In this document: positions 8,963 through 18,039 of the stretch, one piece after another
Position numbering within the stretch: the stretch's first letter is position 1
Layout of the letters: each line of letters begins with the position of its first letter
From: JBDWFY01 sp039976075
GTDB taxonomy: Bacteria; Pseudomonadota; Alphaproteobacteria; Rhizobiales; Stappiaceae
Direction of reading: 5' to 3'
Length of the DNA stretch: 64,000 nt
Assembly (NCBI GenBank): GCA_039976075.1
Contig: JBDWFY010000013.1
Location: 930,001-994,000 of the forward strand
The notes under the pieces: generated by a model
Database searches by the model: none
The model's input: the letters and a program-made list of their open reading frames with translations, nothing else
Told to the model about the DNA's origin: nothing
Program-made: the position numbers and the translations under genes

Positions 8963-9427
8963 TTACGCGGCATCCGATTCAGTCGTTTCCGTCAAGATGG
9001 CGTAGATGGCGCTACTGCTCGTCGACGCGCGTAGCTTCGTTGCCGTGGCGTTGTTGCGCAGCAGCCGTGCAATACGAGCAAGCGCCTTGAGATGGTCTGC
9101 GCCTGCGCCCTCAGGCGCTAACAGGACGAAAATCAGGTCAACCGGTTGATCGTCAAGCGCTTCAAAGTCAATAGGCTTCTGCAGTCGGGCGAACAGGCCA
9201 ACGATTTTATCGATTCGAACAAGTTTGCCATGCGGTATTGCAATACCGTGTCCAACGCCCGTTGAACCCAGTCTTTCCCGCTGTAGCAGGGTGTCGAAAA
9301 TATCTCTTTCGGTCAAACCGGTGACTGCAGCGGCTTTCGTAGCCATCTCCTGAATCACCTGTTTTTTGCTGTTGACCTTTAGCGCAGGTATGATCGCTTC
9401 CGGTGTAACAAGGTCACTGAGATCCAT
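8963..9427 (-). CDS. ptsN: PTS IIA-like nitrogen regulatory protein (EIIA-Ntr)
   Basis: 154 residues covering one EIIA-fructose/mannitol-type domain. The phosphoacceptor is His66 in GIAIPHGK. In the nitrogen PTS, EI-Ntr and NPr phosphorylate this protein, and its state tunes potassium transport, carbon storage and nitrogen responses. It lies downstream of hpf and rpoN on the same strand, the standard proteobacterial neighbourhood. Confidence 0.96.
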   Translation of the reverse strand: MDLSDLVTPEAIIPALKVNSKKQVIQEMATKAAAVTGLTERDIFDTLLQRERLGSTGVGHGIAIPHGKLVRIDKIVGLFARLQKPIDFEALDDQPVDLIFVLLAPEGAGADHLKALARIARLLRNNATATKLRASTSSSAIYAILTETTESDAA

Positions 9428-9504
9428 ATCTCGTGTCTGTATCCGCTATGATTGCAATTCGGCAGCGCAAAGCGCGCACGCCATTATACTACGAAGTTCA
9501 GAAA

Positions 9505-10083
9505 TTACGATGCGCTACTTACCAGCGAGGGATCGACCCACCCGATATTCCCGTCACTTCTGCGATAGACAACGTTAAGTCCGCCATTGCCAGCATTCTT
9601 AAAGACCACAACCGGCGCTTCGGAAAGGTCCAGCTCCATGACGGCCATGCCGACTGTCAGTGTTTTGACCGCAGAAGACGTTTCAGCGATGACGACCGGT
9701 GAAAAGTCTTCCGGTACTTCTTCTTGCTCATCAGTTGCGGCAAGAATGTAACTTTGGGCATCAATCTGATCGCGTGACCCGCCGTTTGTCTTGTGATCTT
9801 TTAACTTCCGCTTATATCGTCTCAATCGTTTTTCTATACGGTCTGCGGCCTGATCAAAGCTTGAACGGGCATCCTGCGAGTCACCGGATGCCTGAAGAAT
9901 TACACCAGTGTCCAAATGCAGTTTGCATTCTGAGCGGAAGCCTGATCCTTCGCGTCCGATTGTGACATTACCATTGTAACCACCATCAAAATACTTGCCG
10001 AGCGCCTCGTCTATACGATCTTCAATATGCGCGCGTAGAGTCTCGCCTACATCGACGTTCTTTCCCGATACACGTAATGTCAT
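9505..10083 (-). CDS. hpf: Ribosome hibernation-promoting factor, long form
   Basis: 192 residues. The N-terminal domain (about 1-100) has the HPF/YfiA fold that sits in the small-subunit mRNA channel. A linker follows, then a C-terminal domain (about 130-187) with VVVFKNAGNGGLNVVYRR, the dimerisation part of long HPF that joins two 70S ribosomes. AGAGG lies six bases before the ATG. It is placed between rpoN and ptsN, as usual. Confidence 0.95.
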   Translation of the reverse strand: MTLRVSGKNVDVGETLRAHIEDRIDEALGKYFDGGYNGNVTIGREGSGFRSECKLHLDTGVILQASGDSQDARSSFDQAADRIEKRLRRYKRKLKDHKTNGGSRDQIDAQSYILAATDEQEEVPEDFSPVVIAETSSAVKTLTVGMAVMELDLSEAPVVVFKNAGNGGLNVVYRRSDGNIGWVDPSLVSSAS

Positions 10084-10296
10084 AGAAACCTCTGAATCTT
10101 TCTTTCAGACCAGGCCATCAAATGTCTGATGTTACCGGCGATGTCAAGGACATCCAACAGGTTACAGCATGACTGAGGACAGGCAGTTTCGCCAGTCCCC
10201 CTCACGGTCTTTTCCGGTCGGCGCGTCTTCTACGTGTGTTGCCTGGCAAAGTCAATGAGCGTGCACGCTACCACCGAAGCAAACTGTGGGCATCGT

Positions 10297-11826
10297 TTAG
10301 CCAAGGGACGCATTTTTCTCGCGCCGCCGCTGAACGGAGCTTGGTATTTTGAGAGATTCCCTATATTTGGCAACCGTTCTGCGAGCTATATCGATGCCTG
10401 AACTCTTCAACATTTTTACAAGGGTGTCATCGGACAAAATGGATTTTGGTTGTTCTGCGTCAATCAATTGTCTGATTTTATGCCGAACGGCTTCTGCAGA
10501 ATGGGCATCGCCCCCTTCCGTGGAAGCAATGGCAGCCGTAAAGAAATACTTCAATTCGAATATGCCGCGCGGGGTCGATATATATTTGTTCGACGTGACG
10601 CGGCTGACGGTTGACTCATGCATTTCTATGGCTTCGGCGATTGCCCGAAGATTCAGTGGGCGCAGGTGCTGAATGCCATAGGTCAGAAACGCGTCCTGCT
10701 GCCGGACAATCTCCGTTGCAACTTTCAGGATGGTCCGAGCGCGTTGATCCAGACTTTTTACGAGCCAATTTGCAGTTTGAAAGCAATCGGTCAGATAGGC
10801 TTTGTCTTTATCGTTCCGAGCATGCTTGGAGACTTCTGAATAGTAGTGCTGATTAATCAGCACTTTGGGCAGCGTGTCGCTGTTTAACTCAATCGCCCAA
10901 CTGCCGTCAGCTGCCGGCTTCACATGCACGTCCGGCACGACAGGCTGTACCAGTTCGGTAGCAAAGGCACTGCCGGGCTTGGGGTCAAGTGCTCGCAGTT
11001 CCTGTATCATTTCGCTAAGATCGTCATCGTCGACGCCGCAGCATTTTCTTAGCGCTGTGAAGTCCCGCTTGGCCAACAGGTCGATATTGTCGATCAGTGC
11101 AGCCATCGCCGGGTCGAATCTGTTTTTATCCCGAAGCTGAATGGCAAGGCATTCGGCCAGGTTCCGAGAGAATACGCCAGAGGGTTCCAAAGTCTGACAA
11201 ACGACAAGAACTGCCTCTACCAGGTCAAGCGGCGCTTCCAGTCGTTCTGCGATTTCTAAGAGTGGTATGCGCAAATAGCCGTCATCATCCAGCTGATTGA
11301 TGAGTTGCAGGCCAACCAGGCGTTGCGCAGGATCAGAGATAGCAAGCGCCAACTGATCCGTCAGATGATCGCCCAGGCTTTTGCTATCCGCAACAAATGA
11401 CTCAAGATTGTACTCTTCCGACCGAGCACCGCCGGCTGAAGGCCACTGTTCCCCTGCGACGGGGCCAGGTTCGTGTGAGGGACCGCTCTTGTCTTCGGGA
11501 AACAGGCTTTCAGCGTCCGCATCCATTTTTGAGGCAATGCCTTCGGCGCTGACTTCCAACTGGCCCTGCAACCAGTCATCGTTTTCGCCAGAATCGCTGG
11601 AAGTATTCTCTGTCTCTGACGTCCGATCCAGTGTGGTCGGCAGGTCCTCACTAGGTGCATCGGAAGAGTCGCCGCGCTCAAGAAGCGGGTTTTGTTCCAA
11701 CTCGTTATCGACATATGCCAGAAGGTCCAGATTGGACAGTTGCAGCAACTTGATGGCCTGCATCAGCTGCGGCGTCATCACAAGCGATTGCGACTGCCGG
11801 ACTTCCAGTCTGGGCGAAAGTGCCAT
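10297..11826 (-). CDS. rpoN: RNA polymerase sigma-54 factor
   Basis: 509 residues. Region I (1-50) begins with the Q-rich pattern LVMTPQLMQAIKLLQLS. An acidic, poorly conserved region II spans roughly 55-140. The core-binding and helix-turn-helix parts follow, and the RpoN box ARRTVAKYRE lies near the C-terminus; this box reads the -24 element. Sigma-54 needs AAA+ activators and serves nitrogen, dicarboxylate and similar genes. It sits between lptB and hpf in the usual order. Confidence 0.97.
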   Translation of the reverse strand: MALSPRLEVRQSQSLVMTPQLMQAIKLLQLSNLDLLAYVDNELEQNPLLERGDSSDAPSEDLPTTLDRTSETENTSSDSGENDDWLQGQLEVSAEGIASKMDADAESLFPEDKSGPSHEPGPVAGEQWPSAGGARSEEYNLESFVADSKSLGDHLTDQLALAISDPAQRLVGLQLINQLDDDGYLRIPLLEIAERLEAPLDLVEAVLVVCQTLEPSGVFSRNLAECLAIQLRDKNRFDPAMAALIDNIDLLAKRDFTALRKCCGVDDDDLSEMIQELRALDPKPGSAFATELVQPVVPDVHVKPAADGSWAIELNSDTLPKVLINQHYYSEVSKHARNDKDKAYLTDCFQTANWLVKSLDQRARTILKVATEIVRQQDAFLTYGIQHLRPLNLRAIAEAIEMHESTVSRVTSNKYISTPRGIFELKYFFTAAIASTEGGDAHSAEAVRHKIRQLIDAEQPKSILSDDTLVKMLKSSGIDIARRTVAKYRESLKIPSSVQRRREKNASLG

Positions 11827-11891
11827 CGGAGATTAAGCGTTCCTGAGTAATTGGTCCGTTTCTTGCAAAGTACTCTATCAGATAGCTGACT

Positions 11892-12683
11892 TCAAAGGGT
11901 AAACTGTTCACCCAAATACAAACGTCGAACGTCAGGATCGTTAACAATATCTTGCGGCAGGCCTTCTGTCAGCACTTCTCCGGAGGCGATAATATAGGCG
12001 CGATCGATAAGTCCGAGTGTTTCGCGCACGTTGTGATCGGTGATCAGGACGCCGATACCACGATGAGTGAGATAGCGCACGAGCTGCTGAATATCGCCCA
12101 CAGCAATCGGGTCGATCCCGGCAAAGGGTTCGTCCAGCAGCATAAATGAAGGTTTGCTGGCCAACGCGCGCGCAATCTCAACCCGTCTTCTCTCACCGCC
12201 TGAGAGCGCAATACTGGGCGACTTCCTCAGATGGCTGATGCCGAATTCTTCCAGCAGATCATCGAGCTGTTCATTGCGCTTTCTTTTGTCAGGTTCGACG
12301 ACTTCCAGTACCGCCCGTATATTGTTCTCGACATTGAGACCGCGGAAAATCGAAGCTTCCTGAGGCAGATATCCGATCCCGAGCCTTGCCCTGCGGTAAA
12401 GTGGTAAATTGGTGATGCTGAAGCCATCAAGAGAAATAGCACCATGATCCGGCCTGACCAGTCCTGTGATCATGTAAAAAACCGTGGTCTTGCCGGCGCC
12501 GTTCGGTCCCAGCAGCCCGACGGCTTCCCCGCGCCGTACCGAAAGGCTCACATGTTTGACGACCTGTCGGTTACCGTATGTTTTCCCGATGCCCTCGACA
12601 ATGAGGGTCTCATCGTGACCGCTGCCAGAATCCTGATCGAGAGTTTTCGGCGTCACTGGAGCATGGGTATAACCTGAATTCAC
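11892..12683 (-). CDS. lptB: LPS export ABC transporter ATP-binding protein LptB
   Basis: 263 residues. Walker A GPNGAGKTTVF, signature LSGGERRRVEIARAL, Walker B MLLDEPFAGIDP and a switch His in VLITDHNVRETL are all present, with the long LptB-like body. With LptF/LptG (not in the window) it powers extraction of lipopolysaccharide from the inner membrane. The start is GTG at 12683, giving about 25 residues ahead of the ABC core; a shorter start is possible. It is 105 bp after lptA. Confidence 0.95.
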   Translation of the reverse strand: MNSGYTHAPVTPKTLDQDSGSGHDETLIVEGIGKTYGNRQVVKHVSLSVRRGEAVGLLGPNGAGKTTVFYMITGLVRPDHGAISLDGFSITNLPLYRRARLGIGYLPQEASIFRGLNVENNIRAVLEVVEPDKRKRNEQLDDLLEEFGISHLRKSPSIALSGGERRRVEIARALASKPSFMLLDEPFAGIDPIAVGDIQQLVRYLTHRGIGVLITDHNVRETLGLIDRAYIIASGEVLTEGLPQDIVNDPDVRRLYLGEQFTL

Positions 12684-12788
12684 AGGTGATCTCGCGATTC
12701 AAAATGGATTGCTGAAGGTCTTAGGATGTTCGAAGGCACAAGTCGAGCGCGTTTGACGTTATCCCCGTCACATGTGCTCAGGGGTGGT

Positions 12789-13352
12789 TCATTGTTGCTC
12801 TTTTTTCTCGTTGAAGCTCTTTGTATCCAGAAGCACTTTAACGCGACCTCCCTTTTCACCTTCCTTCCGGTTCGCTTTGAGATCCACCTTGCCGGTGTCC
12901 AGATTGATGATGAGGCGATTGCCGACAATCACGTTGGGTCCTTGAGAAAGCACAACTTTCTTACCGGTCATGACCAACGTGTTTGTCTTCGCATCAAAGA
13001 CAGCGTGGTTACCGGTCGCCTTCTGGTCCTTGGATGTCACCAATACACCACCAATGGCTTCAAGCTTGGAAATATCCTGCTGCGTACCGCCGCCGTCCTT
13101 GTCGTAAAATACAATCAGGCGTTTGGTTTTGAGCGTTGTATCGCCCTGCACCACGACGACATCTCCGTTGAAGATAGCCTTTTTTTCCTGATCGAGAACT
13201 TCCAGTTCCGCAGCTTCGATCTGGATCGGTTGATCCTTGTTTGAACCCAGGTCCGTAAAGCTGTTGGAGAAAGTTTGGGCCTGAGCAGCGCCTGAAGTTA
13301 GCGCGATTCCGATAGCAATTGTCAGCAATGCCTTTTGAAAACTGTCGGTCAT
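12789..13352 (-). CDS. lptA: LPS transport periplasmic protein LptA (OstA-like)
   Basis: 187 residues with a signal peptide cut near AQAQ (about residue 25) and an OstA/LptA beta-jellyroll domain starting at QPIQIEAAELEVLD. It should form part of the periplasmic bridge carrying LPS from LptC to LptD. The tail is rich in Lys and Glu. Its ATG overlaps the lptC stop as ATGA, so the two are coupled. Confidence 0.93.
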   Translation of the reverse strand: MTDSFQKALLTIAIGIALTSGAAQAQTFSNSFTDLGSNKDQPIQIEAAELEVLDQEKKAIFNGDVVVVQGDTTLKTKRLIVFYDKDGGGTQQDISKLEAIGGVLVTSKDQKATGNHAVFDAKTNTLVMTGKKVVLSQGPNVIVGNRLIINLDTGKVDLKANRKEGEKGGRVKVLLDTKSFNEKKEQQ

Positions 13353-14047
13353 TTTTCGTTTGTTCCCATCATGGAGGGTTCAATCGTCATTTTGACCCCC
13401 TCTGTGAAACGTAATGCCTGACTGTCTTCATCAAGCTCGACTTTCCCTGCCCGAAGACCCGAATTGTCTGAATCTATCGAGATGCTTTGGTCGGATTTAA
13501 TGGCGCCTGACTTCAAGTCAACCTCTGCAGAATCAAGATTGGCGGTATATCCTTTGCTCCATGAAATTTTTATGTCGCCATTGAGCGTCAGATATTCGCG
13601 GTCTGTGTCATAAACTCCCTCACGTGCGGAGAAGATAACCTTGTCTGCTTCACCCAGAATGATGTCTGCCTTCAAGCCTTCCAAATCAATGATCTTGGGA
13701 TTGCTGAGGCGCTGGATGGCGCGTGTTGCGGAGACTTTGTAGGATCGGTCGCCCTCACTCCCGGAGAGATTTGGCGCCGTCATGACCAGACCTTCGCTGG
13801 AGAGTGACACTGAGCCGATGTCGAACCCGGGGATCGAGTTGAACAGAAAAGTCATCCCGAATACCACGCCCGCAACAAGGATGCTGACGACAGGAAGAAG
13901 TATCTTGAGAAGTCGAACCCGTTTGCTGTTGCGCGCTGCCGATCGGCGTGCCTTTTCCCGCCGCGCCGTGATATCCGGCGAGGTCAGATGGGAAAGCGTT
14001 TCGTGCGCAGCGTCCTGGGTTCTCTGGTCCATGTCATCCATCGACAT
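13349..14047 (-). CDS. lptC: LPS export ABC transporter periplasmic protein LptC
   Basis: 232 residues with an N-terminal cytoplasmic lead, one membrane anchor (about residues 48-70) and a periplasmic LptC domain. LptC passes LPS from LptB2FG to LptA. The position directly before lptA, with a 4-base overlap, supports the call; the sequence alone is only moderately conserved. Confidence 0.88.
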   Translation of the reverse strand: MSMDDMDQRTQDAAHETLSHLTSPDITARREKARRSAARNSKRVRLLKILLPVVSILVAGVVFGMTFLFNSIPGFDIGSVSLSSEGLVMTAPNLSGSEGDRSYKVSATRAIQRLSNPKIIDLEGLKADIILGEADKVIFSAREGVYDTDREYLTLNGDIKISWSKGYTANLDSAEVDLKSGAIKSDQSISIDSDNSGLRAGKVELDEDSQALRFTEGVKMTIEPSMMGTNEK

Positions 14048-14223
14048 ATCAATGCTTGATTAACTAAAAGCAAATCCCGGTTCGGCACACCTGTCACCGC
14101 CCGCACATCGGATATGTGGTTTCGATACAAAATTGCGAATCATGTTTTTGCGATCAACGCCCAAACAGCGTCAACCGGTAGCTTGGCCGCCAAACAATTC
14201 CAATTTATCTTTTATAGGTAAAT

Positions 14224-14844
14224 TCAGGAATGCGCCAGAATGTCCTGATCATCCCATCCCAGCAAATCAAGCTTCGCGCGTGTGGGCAGAAACTCATAGC
14301 ATGCTTCTGCCAGTGCTGTTCGTCCCTCGCGTTCCAGCCGCTCAATCAGGATGTTACGTAGTTCGTGCAGGTACAATACATCGGATGCCGCGTAGGTGCA
14401 CTGGGCGTCCGTCAGCTCCCTCGCACCCCAATCAGAGCTTTGCTGCTGTTTGGACAGATCGACGCCGATCAGTTCTCGGGTCAGATCCTTCAGTCCGTGT
14501 CGGTCTGTATAGGTGCGGACCAATCGGGAGGCAATTTTTGTGCACCAGACCGGTGTTGGCATAACATTCAAATATGTGTGGAGAACACCGATATCAAACC
14601 GCGCGTAGTGAAAAATTTTTGGCTTCGAAGAATCAGCAAGCAAACTGACAAGATTGGGGGCTTCGGTCTGACCTTGTTCAATCTGCACAATATCCGCTGT
14701 ACCATCGCCATTGGACAACTGCACCACACACAGACGATCTCGTGAGGCCTTCAGGCCCATTGTTTCGGTATCAACCGCAACGGCATCAGCGTCTTCATAG
14801 GCACTTAAGTCTGGCAAGTCGCGTTTGTGAAATCGAATGGTCAT
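14224..14844 (-). CDS. rnd: Ribonuclease D-like 3'-5' exonuclease
   Basis: 206 residues from the ATG at 14844; the frame is open to 14889, but the shorter start fits the family, which begins with a short strand. A DEDD exonuclease domain fills the protein: AVDTETMGL (first Asp and Glu), HYARFDIGVL (second Asp) and YAASDVLYL (last Asp with Tyr). The HRDC domain of full-length RNase D is missing, as is usual for the short alphaproteobacterial form. It probably trims 3' ends of tRNA and other RNAs. Confidence 0.9.
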   Translation of the reverse strand: MTIRFHKRDLPDLSAYEDADAVAVDTETMGLKASRDRLCVVQLSNGDGTADIVQIEQGQTEAPNLVSLLADSSKPKIFHYARFDIGVLHTYLNVMPTPVWCTKIASRLVRTYTDRHGLKDLTRELIGVDLSKQQQSSDWGARELTDAQCTYAASDVLYLHELRNILIERLEREGRTALAEACYEFLPTRAKLDLLGWDDQDILAHS

Positions 14845-14945
14845 CGGCTTCCGGTTCACCAGAGAAAAGGAGATTGAATTACATCGCATGCAAACGAAGA
14901 AGATTTGCTCTGCGACAATTACGGCCTGATTTTTGGCAGTAACTT

Positions 14946-15032
14946 TGGTGCCCAGGAGAGGACTCGAACCTCCACGACCTTTCGATCACTAGCACCTGAA
15001 GCTAGCGCGTCTACCAGTTCCGCCACCTGGGC
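14946..15032 (-). tRNA. tRNA-Leu (anticodon CAG)
   Basis: 87 bases including an encoded CCA (complement of 14946-14948). Acceptor arms GCCCAGG/CCTGGGC pair fully. The anticodon stem CTAGC/GCTAG encloses TTCAGGT (anticodon CAG, reading CTG). The long variable arm expected of class II tRNA is present, and the T-loop is TTCGAGT. Confidence 0.97.
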
Positions 15033-15217
15033 TGTGGGAGCGGCTTGTAAAAGCACTGTGGCGGGTTGTCAATCTTCTTCAAGGATAAAGGACAGATTCC
15101 TTTGCTAAAGCCCTTCACAGATCATTCTCAGGGGGCTATTTGACATACTACAAAGCGTGGCAGGTCTTTTTCTGGGATAGTACTGTCAGGCAGGAACGTC
15201 GAGGGAGCGACTGGACG

Positions 15218-16192
15218 ATGAGCAACGCGCCAAGAGGGAAACTGGTTACGGTTTTCGGTGGATCCGGTTTTGTGGGTCGTCATGTCGTCCGCTCCCTGGC
15301 AAAGCGGGGTTGGCGTGTTCGGGCCGCCGTGCGCCGTCCGGACCTCGCCGAATACCTGCAGCCACTGGGCACTGTGGGTCAAATTCAAGCCATTCAGGCC
15401 AATTTGCGATATCGTTGGTCGGTTGATCGGGCCGTTCAGGGGGCCGATGCTGTGGTCAACCTGGTTGGAATCCTGAGCGAGAGTGGCGCCCAGTCCTTTT
15501 CTGCCGTTCAGGATTTTGGAGCCCGTGCCGTTACTGAAGCAAGCCGTAACGCTGGTGTGTCGACGTTTGTACATATGTCAGCGCTTGGAGCGGACCCGGA
15601 CTCTCGCGCTGCTTATTCCAGGACCAAAGCGGCTGGAGAAGCTGCTGTTCGTGAGACAATTCCAGAGGCGGTCATTACCCGTCCTTCGATTATATTCGGC
15701 CCAGAGGATGCGTTTTTTAATAAGTTTGCCAGCATGATGCGATTTTCACCCGTGCTCCCATTGATCGGAGGGGGGGAAACCAAATTCCAGCCGGTATTTG
15801 TTGGTGATGTTGCTGAAGCGATTGCGCAGAGCGTAGAAGGCAACGTGGCGCCGGGTACTGTTCTTGAATTGGGCGGCAGCGAAATTAAGAGCTTCCGCGA
15901 CTGCCTGGAATTGATGCTTGAAATTACCAATCGAAATCGATTGCTTGCACCAATTCCCTTTGGCATTGCCAAACCTCTCGGCCGGCTCATGCAAATGGTG
16001 CCGGGTGCTCCGATCACCGCGGACCAGGTGGAATTGTTGAAGAGCGATAATGTTGTGTCGGCGCAGGCACAGGCTGAGGGACGTACTTTGGACGGTATCG
16101 GCATTGTGCCGCAGACGCTGGCGGCGATCCTGCCGACATATCTTTGGCGCTTTCGAGAACACGGTCAGTTCGAGCGCAACCGCACAGCCTGA
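15218..16192 (+). CDS. Complex I NDUFA9-family NAD(P)-binding protein
   Basis: 324 residues from ATG 15218, which has GAGGGAG about ten bases upstream; an in-frame TTG at 15140 is less likely. The Rossmann motif is VFGGSGFVGRHVV and the fold is that of atypical short-chain dehydrogenases/epimerases, with ALGADPDSRAAYSRTKAAGE as the active-site region. This matches the NDUFA9-like group, relatives of the 39-kDa accessory subunit of mitochondrial complex I. Whether the bacterial protein joins complex I or acts as a free reductase is not settled. Confidence 0.88.
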   Translation: MSNAPRGKLVTVFGGSGFVGRHVVRSLAKRGWRVRAAVRRPDLAEYLQPLGTVGQIQAIQANLRYRWSVDRAVQGADAVVNLVGILSESGAQSFSAVQDFGARAVTEASRNAGVSTFVHMSALGADPDSRAAYSRTKAAGEAAVRETIPEAVITRPSIIFGPEDAFFNKFASMMRFSPVLPLIGGGETKFQPVFVGDVAEAIAQSVEGNVAPGTVLELGGSEIKSFRDCLELMLEITNRNRLLAPIPFGIAKPLGRLMQMVPGAPITADQVELLKSDNVVSAQAQAEGRTLDGIGIVPQTLAAILPTYLWRFREHGQFERNRTA

Positions 16193-16222
16193 AATTTATA
16201 CACGTCAAAAAATTCGCTGCTG

Positions 16223-17029
16223 TCAGCCGAGGAAATAGAGGCCGGCAAACCCGGCCAGTCCGATCACGATCCGCCACCAGGCGAAGAGAGCAAAACCGTG
16301 TTTGGAGACAAAATCCAGTAGCCAGCGCACGACAATGACACCGGATATGAATGCAGCCACGAAGCCGATCGCAATCTGCCAAAAATCGTCAGGCGATAGA
16401 ACGTCGATGTTTTTGTACAGATCGTATGCGAAGGCACCAGCCATCGTGGGCATTGCAAGAAAAAACGAAAATTCTGCAGCGGAACGTTTATCTGTACCCA
16501 TCAGCAAGGCACCGGCAATGGTCGCGCCGGAACGGGAAACACCCGGAACCATAGCCAGCGTCTGACAAAATCCGATCTTGAGACACAGGGAAATCGGATA
16601 CTCCATCGCGTTCGTGTAACGTGGCTTGAGATCCAGCCGGTCAATGAAAAGCAAGATCACACCGCCGACAAACAGCGTTGTACAGATCAGGGCCGGTGTA
16701 TCGAACAAGACTGACTTGATGAAACCGTGTGCCAGAACGCCGATGAAGGCGGCTGGCAAAAATGCGATCAAGATGCCGAAAACAAAGCGCCGGGCACTTG
16801 GATCAGTGGGCAGGGCACCGGCAATTTTGAGAAGCCGAGCCGAATAAACCGACAAGATCGCAAGGATGGCACCGAGCTGGATCAGAATTTCAAAAGTATG
16901 GGCAGTGCTTTCAAACCCCAGGAAGTGACCCAGAAGCAGGATATGACCAGTGGACGATACGGGAATGAATTCGGTCAATCCTTCTACAATGCCCAGAATG
17001 AGCGCTTCTACGAGTGTTTCGTTCTCCAT
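16223..17029 (-). CDS. uppP: Undecaprenyl-diphosphatase
   Basis: 268 residues, very hydrophobic, with about seven to eight membrane segments. The two catalytic signatures of the UppP/BacA family are present: GLTEFIPVSSTGH near the N-terminus and PGVSRSGATI at about residue 165. It recycles the lipid carrier for peptidoglycan and O-antigen synthesis, and in other bacteria extra copies raise bacitracin tolerance. It converges with the NDUFA9-like gene, with only 30 bp between the stops. Confidence 0.96.
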   Translation of the reverse strand: MENETLVEALILGIVEGLTEFIPVSSTGHILLLGHFLGFESTAHTFEILIQLGAILAILSVYSARLLKIAGALPTDPSARRFVFGILIAFLPAAFIGVLAHGFIKSVLFDTPALICTTLFVGGVILLFIDRLDLKPRYTNAMEYPISLCLKIGFCQTLAMVPGVSRSGATIAGALLMGTDKRSAAEFSFFLAMPTMAGAFAYDLYKNIDVLSPDDFWQIAIGFVAAFISGVIVVRWLLDFVSKHGFALFAWWRIVIGLAGFAGLYFLG

Positions 17030-17319
17030 CGGAAGATCCTGCGTGGGTTGCTACCAGGGGCGGCAAGGGGATTGATCGGGGTTGTTTGGACTGCCCGAGC
17101 GCTTTATTAGGGAGCGAACGGCCAGATGGGAAACACTTTTTGCGGTATGGGTCCTGAACTTGCTGCAAATCGGAATTATTCTGTTTGCATCAAAATTCTT
17201 GTCATTCCGCTAATATTTATTAAGGCAGAACCGGTAATTGGGGTCATGCGCCAGGATTGAGCCCGCCACTTATCCTTTTGGTATATGGTCTGTCAGGCAA
17301 CTATGAATAACAGGCAAAC

Positions 17320-18012
17320 ATGTTAACGCTTTATCATCACCCATTTTCGCCGGCCTCCCGTTTTGTGCGGCTCATACTCGCCGAATATGGTGTGAATTTT
17401 GAGCTGGTTGAGGAGCGGCCCTGGGAGCGGCGGCAGGAATTTTTGATTCTGAACCCCTCAGGCCAAGTTCCGGTTGCGATCGAAAATGACGGGCCACCCA
17501 TTTGTGGTGCCTCAGTTATCATGGAATATATTGATGAAACCCGCGGATTTTCCGTCCCGGATAAAAGACTGATGCCGGACAATCCCGAAACACGTGCGGA
17601 AATGCGTCGATTGGTGGAATGGTTTTTAGACAAGTTTGACGCCGAAGTCGGGGGATATCTTGTCAGGGAAAAAATCTACAAGCAATTGATGCCCAAGGAC
17701 GCGGGTGGGGGCGCTCCGGATTCTGCGGCACTGCGTGCTGCCAGAGCCAATATCAAGCATCATTTGCGCTATATCGGATATCTTGCAGGAAACAGGAACT
17801 GGCTTGCCGGAACAACACAGAGTTTTGGCGATTTTGCCGCTGCCGCGCAGCTGTCCTGTGCCGATTATCTGGGAGAGGTGCCTTGGCAGGAAGATGCCCA
17901 TGCCAAAGCCTGGTATGCACGTGTCAAATCCCGACCTTCCTTTCGCGCGCTTTTAACGGAACGCGTGCTTGGCATGCCTGCATCCAGTACTTACGCGGAT
18001 TTGGATTTTTAG
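17320..18012 (+). CDS. Glutathione S-transferase family protein
   Basis: 230 residues. The N-terminal thioredoxin-like part (about 1-80) begins LTLYHHPFSPASRFVRL, and the cis-Pro and Ser of the glutathione site can be seen in NPSGQVPVAIE and CGASVIMEY. A helical C-terminal domain follows, with GTTQSFGDFAAAAQL as the N-capping region. Substrate and cellular role cannot be told from sequence. The next gene, queG, follows 27 bp later, so the two may be co-transcribed. Confidence 0.9.
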   Translation: MLTLYHHPFSPASRFVRLILAEYGVNFELVEERPWERRQEFLILNPSGQVPVAIENDGPPICGASVIMEYIDETRGFSVPDKRLMPDNPETRAEMRRLVEWFLDKFDAEVGGYLVREKIYKQLMPKDAGGGAPDSAALRAARANIKHHLRYIGYLAGNRNWLAGTTQSFGDFAAAAQLSCADYLGEVPWQEDAHAKAWYARVKSRPSFRALLTERVLGMPASSTYADLDF

Positions 18013-18039
18013 CTCAAAAAGAGCTGCAAGGGCGAGCGT